15,800 bases of DNA, taken from an uncultured Bacilli bacterium (GTDB lineage Bacteria > Bacillota_I > Bacilli_A > RF39 > UBA660). Within the stretch, counting starts at the first letter, position 1; each line of letters starts with the position of its first letter. The position numbers and the translations under genes are program-made. This document shows positions 13,070-15,800 of this stretch, in pieces. The notes beneath the pieces are model-generated. The model saw nothing but the letters and a program-made list of their open reading frames with translations, ran no database searches and had not been told where the DNA came from. The stretch is from the NCBI GenBank assembly GCA_944329505.1, contig CALVIJ010000012.1, positions 1 through 15,800 of the forward strand, given 5' to 3'.

Positions 13070-13705
13070 TTATTTACCTCCTTTTAAAGTCTTTTGTTTT
13101 TGAAGTTTAGCGATATATTCTGGGAATGTATCTTTTGCTACATGTGGATATGCACCTTCGACAATACATCTAGCTGGGACAATACCCTGATTTACAATAG
13201 CCATTTTTATTTGTGTAGCCTTTGGTTTATCAAATTTTATTGGTTGTCCAAGATTATTTAGGTATATATGATAAGATGGACGTTTTGTTTTTGTTTCTTT
13301 AAATATTGCATCTTCATCGAATAATTCTAACCAATTTTGATGATTGTATTCTTTAACTATATTATCTAGTCCTAGCATACGTATTCTATTTTCGTTAAGT
13401 TCTTGTTGAGAAAAATCAATATTACATTCAGCATAAGTATCTGGATAAGGCTTTAATATATTGAATCGACAAATAAATGGAATAATAGCCTTTTTTAATT
13501 CACTATCATTTTTATAAGCATGTATTAAAAGATCTAACAAACTTGTATCTCCCATAATGTTATAATATTGTATAGCAAATTGAATTTTTTCTTCCAATGT
13601 AAATTTTGTTCTTTTGTTTCTTCTCATTTTAATTGAATGTTTGTTTTCAACTTCATTAAATAGATTGATAATAGCTTCATTGGTATCAATTTGGGTTTTC
13701 AGCAT
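13070..13705 (-). CDS. Hypothetical protein, 211 aa; first gene of a paralogous pair
   Basis: Paralogue of the next gene in the operon and also unrecognised. Seen in order: a short acidic and basic N-terminus with the cluster KMRRNKRTK (near 27-35), which could touch nucleic acid; helix block FTLEEKIQFAIQYYNIMG; LIHAYKNDSELKKAI; central ECNIDFSQQELNENRIRMLG; NWLELFDEDAIF; RPSYHIYLNNLGQPIKFDK; and the shared C-terminal IVPARCIVEGAYPHVA and EYIAKLQKQK. ATG 13705 is preferred over the in-frame GTG 13711 because AAGGA sits 9 nt before it. A near-consensus minus-strand promoter lies about 47 nt upstream. The shared Cys-Ile-Val and Tyr/Phe-Pro motifs suggest one domain of fixed function, but nothing fixes what it is. 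Confidence 0.8.
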   Translation of the reverse strand: MLKTQIDTNEAIINLFNEVENKHSIKMRRNKRTKFTLEEKIQFAIQYYNIMGDTSLLDLLIHAYKNDSELKKAIIPFICRFNILKPYPDTYAECNIDFSQQELNENRIRMLGLDNIVKEYNHQNWLELFDEDAIFKETKTKRPSYHIYLNNLGQPIKFDKPKATQIKMAIVNQGIVPARCIVEGAYPHVAKDTFPEYIAKLQKQKTLKGGK

Positions 13706-13751
13706 AAACACTTTTCCTTCCTTTCAATGTATTTATAAAAAAGCAAAGTTT

Positions 13752-13779
13752 ATTATATCATGGTTTTTTTAAATGTCAA
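13752..13779 (-). promoter_or_regulatory. Near-consensus promoter of the hypothetical gene pair
   Basis: On the minus strand: TTGACA, 16-nt spacer ending in TGA, then TATAAT, so both boxes are perfect and the -10 is extended. This is the strongest-looking promoter of the window and predicts high, constitutive-type expression of the two unknown proteins. Confidence 0.8.
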
Positions 13780-13857
13780 ATCTACGTTATATAAATGTTT
13801 TAAAGTTTATATCTTTTTATGTCTTTATAAAAAGTATATATAAAATAAGATTATATG

Positions 13858-13866
13858 TGATATAAT
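13858..13866 (+). promoter_or_regulatory. Extended -10 promoter of cysS
   Basis: TGATATAAT with a weak A/T-only -35 region, 30 nt before the cysS start codon. Just upstream, CTTTTTAT/ATAAAAAG (13813-13820 with 13827-13834) forms an AT hairpin of unclear meaning. No T-box motif is present, so Cys-tRNA control by that route is not supported. Confidence 0.6.
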
Positions 13867-13895
13867 TTTATATAAGGTTTATGTGAGGTGAGATA

Positions 13896-15293
13896 ATGAG
13901 ATTATATAATACATTAACAAAGAAAGTAGAGGAGTTTGTTCCTTATAATAAAGATATGGTGAAAATGTTTATTTGTGGTCCTACTGTTTATCATTATGCT
14001 CATATTGGTAATTTAAGGACTTATATTTCTGAAGATATTTTAGAAAAAGGACTTAGATATTTAGGTTATAATGTTAAAAGATGTATGAATATTACGGATG
14101 TTGGTCATTTGACTGGTGATAGTGATACTGGTGAGGATAAGTTAATGACGGCAGCTAAGAAAGAGAAAAAATCAGTTTTAGATATTGCTAAATTTTATAC
14201 AGATGCATTTTTTAAAGATTTAGATAGGTTAAATATTAAAAGACCTGAGATAGTAAGTCCAGCAACTGAAAACATTTCATTTTATATTAAAATGATTAGT
14301 AAGTTATTAGATGAGGGTATTGCTTATGAAGCTGGAGGTAATATTTATTTTGATACGTCTAAGTATCCTAAATATTATGAACTTTCTGGAAGAAGTAAAG
14401 ATGATTTGCTACTCGCGGTTCGTGATGATGTGGATGTTGACCATAATAAACGTAATTCGTTTGATTTTGGTCTTTGGTTTACTAATTCTAAGTTTAAAGA
14501 TCAAGAACTTAAATGGGACAGTCCTTTTGGATATGGTTATCCTGGCTGGCATATAGAGTGTTCGGCTATTGCAATACAAAATTTAGGAGAACATTTAGAC
14601 ATTCACTGTGGTGGAGTTGATAATATTTTCCCTCATCACACTAATGAGATTGCCCAGTCTGAAAGTTATTTAGGTCATAAATGGTGTAATTATTGGGTTC
14701 ATATGGAATTTTTAAATGATAAGACTGGTAAGATGAGTAAGTCTAAAGGAGATTCTAAGGATTTAAATAGTTTGATAGAAAAAGGTTATGATCCAATTGT
14801 TTATCGTTACTTTTGTTTACAGTCACATTATAGAAAGGTGTTAGTTTATAGTTTAGAAAGTTTAGATATGGCTACTAATGCTTATAATAAGCTTAAAGGC
14901 AGAATTAAAAATATTAAGGATAATTTAGATGGTGAGATTGATTACGATAAGATAGAAGAATATCAAAATAAGTTTAAAGAGGCTTTTGAAAACGATATGA
15001 ATACTTCTATGATGCTTACGACTTTATATGATGTGATTAAAAGTGATTTAAATAATAATACAAAACTTTATTTAATTAAGGATTTTGATTCAGTTCTTTC
15101 ACTTTCTTTACTTGATGAAGATAAGATTTCTAAAGAACTTGAGGATTTTGTTTTAAGAAAAATTGAAGAGAGAAATAAAGCTAAAGAAGAGAAAAATTAT
15201 GCTTTGGCTGATAGTATTAGAGATGAGCTACTTTCTAAAAATATTGTGATTAAAGATACGAGAGAGGGAACGACTTTTGAAGTTAGAAAGTAA
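13896..15293 (+). CDS. cysS: Cysteine--tRNA ligase
   Basis: Joins cysteine to tRNA-Cys with ATP in the cytoplasm; class I synthetase of 465 aa, the normal length for bacterial CysRS. Visible: CGPTVY (27-32), then the ATP-binding HIGH motif as HIGN (36-39); zinc ligands Cys 27, Cys 222 (WHIECS), His 247 and Glu 251 (HHTNE), matching the spacing of the known E. coli ligands; the KMSKS loop (279-283); and a helical anticodon-binding C-terminus ending in RKIEERNKAKEEKNYALAD and IRDELLSKNIVIKDTREGT. The start has GAGGTG 5 nt upstream and an extended -10 promoter. The next gene, truB, overlaps its last 17 nt, so the two are in one transcript. Complete and apparently intact. Confidence 0.97.
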   Translation: MRLYNTLTKKVEEFVPYNKDMVKMFICGPTVYHYAHIGNLRTYISEDILEKGLRYLGYNVKRCMNITDVGHLTGDSDTGEDKLMTAAKKEKKSVLDIAKFYTDAFFKDLDRLNIKRPEIVSPATENISFYIKMISKLLDEGIAYEAGGNIYFDTSKYPKYYELSGRSKDDLLLAVRDDVDVDHNKRNSFDFGLWFTNSKFKDQELKWDSPFGYGYPGWHIECSAIAIQNLGEHLDIHCGGVDNIFPHHTNEIAQSESYLGHKWCNYWVHMEFLNDKTGKMSKSKGDSKDLNSLIEKGYDPIVYRYFCLQSHYRKVLVYSLESLDMATNAYNKLKGRIKNIKDNLDGEIDYDKIEEYQNKFKEAFENDMNTSMMLTTLYDVIKSDLNNNTKLYLIKDFDSVLSLSLLDEDKISKELEDFVLRKIEERNKAKEEKNYALADSIRDELLSKNIVIKDTREGTTFEVRK

Positions 15294-15800
15294 TGGTATT
15301 TTAATTATTAATAAAGATAAAGGTTATACAAGTAGAGATGTAATTAATATAATAAGTAAAGAGTTTGGAACTAAAAAGGTTGGACATAATGGAACTTTAG
15401 ATCCTTTAGCGACAGGAGTTTTAGTTGTTTGTTTGAATAAGTATACAAAGTTAAATGAATTACTGGCTTCTGATGAAAAAGAATATATTGCCGAAGTTAC
15501 TTTAGGTGTTCGTACAGATACACTTGATATAGATGGTAATGTATTAGAGACAAAGGAAGAGTATATTAATAAAGATGATTTGGAAAAAACCTTACAAAAA
15601 TTTGTAACGACTTACGAGCAAGAAGTTCCTATTTACTCAGCGGTTAAAGTTAATGGAAAAAAACTTTATGAATATGCGAGAAGTGGGGAAGATGTAGTTT
15701 TACCTAAGAAAAAAGTGACTATTAAAAAGATAGAACTTTTAGATTTTGAAAATAATAAATTTACTTTTAAATGTTTAGTTAGTAAAGGAACTTATATAAG
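15277..15800 (+). CDS. truB: tRNA pseudouridine(55) synthase, 5' part (cut by window end)
   Basis: Makes pseudouridine 55 in the T loop of tRNAs. About 174 residues are visible and the 3' end lies outside. Motifs: NGILIINKDKGYTSRDV at the start; the catalytic loop GHNGTLDPLATGVLVV with the nucleophilic Asp in TLDP; EYIAEVTLGVRTDTLDIDG; and QEVPIYSAVKVNGKKLYEYAR, the QxPPxYSAxK motif with Val replacing the first Pro. No ATG or GTG is available in frame near the start. TTG 15277 fits best, with GAGGG (15264-15268) 8 nt upstream, and gives a 17-nt overlap with cysS in another frame. The frame stays open to the last base. Confidence 0.93.
   Translation, partial: MKLESNGILIINKDKGYTSRDVINIISKEFGTKKVGHNGTLDPLATGVLVVCLNKYTKLNELLASDEKEYIAEVTLGVRTDTLDIDGNVLETKEEYINKDDLEKTLQKFVTTYEQEVPIYSAVKVNGKKLYEYARSGEDVVLPKKKVTIKKIELLDFENNKFTFKCLVSKGTYI

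Noticed and set aside
1..15800. CRISPR array or TGA=Trp recoding.
   Set aside because: I saw no regularly spaced direct repeats, and Trp in conserved motifs (for example HWEAD, DWRAP and GWHIECS) is always TGG.

Overview
The window reads as chromosomal DNA of a very AT-rich, Gram-positive-type bacterium: strong AGGAGG-type ribosome sites, TTGACA/TATAAT promoters that very often carry an extended -10 TG, and intrinsic terminators. Tryptophan is written TGG throughout the recognisable genes and one frame ends in TGA, so the standard bacterial code (11) fits and a Mycoplasma-type TGA=Trp code does not. A gut Firmicute/Mycoplasmatota-like Bacilli or Clostridia lineage is my inference; the sequence does not fix a genus.

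Layout. (1) 1-1260: the 3' end of a Cys/Trp-containing, probably surface protein, then a 137-aa hypothetical gene. (2) 1276-1572: a consensus promoter, two tRNA genes (CAT anticodon, probably the AUA-reading tRNA-Ile2; and tRNA-Leu TAG) and two 3' hairpins. (3) 1591-2650: an unknown 75-aa gene, a truncated and frameshifted IS30-family transposase, and AT-rich filler. (4) 2604-10108: the accessory core. Two HelD-type RNA-polymerase-associated helicase genes in the same orientation, each with its own promoter, flank a compact operon for a ribosomally made, modified peptide (RiPP). The operon holds a 41-aa precursor ending in a three-Cys core, a read-through hairpin, a radical SAM/SPASM maturase, a PP2C-type phosphatase and a kinase of aminoglycoside-phosphotransferase fold. 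It ends in a terminator just after the kinase stop codon. (5) 10240-11517: a promoter-like site, a structured RNA ending in a strong terminator, and a second APH-fold kinase. (6) 11516-13779, minus strand: a polytopic membrane protein, then a translationally coupled pair of paralogous hypothetical proteins under a near-consensus promoter; a plus-strand promoter/terminator pair between them may define a small RNA. (7) 13858-15800: housekeeping genes cysS and the 5' part of truB, overlapping.

How it may work together. The precursor has its own promoter and a hairpin that should make much more precursor than enzyme mRNA. The SPASM enzyme would crosslink the Cys-containing tail. The kinase and phosphatase next to it suggest reversible phosphorylation of the peptide, a protein or a small molecule. 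No exporter or protease lies in the operon. The HelD genes on both sides suggest a link to RNA polymerase, for example self-protection; this is a hypothesis. The 5' end of the radical SAM gene looks frame-broken by one missing A, which bears on whether the system is active in this strain.
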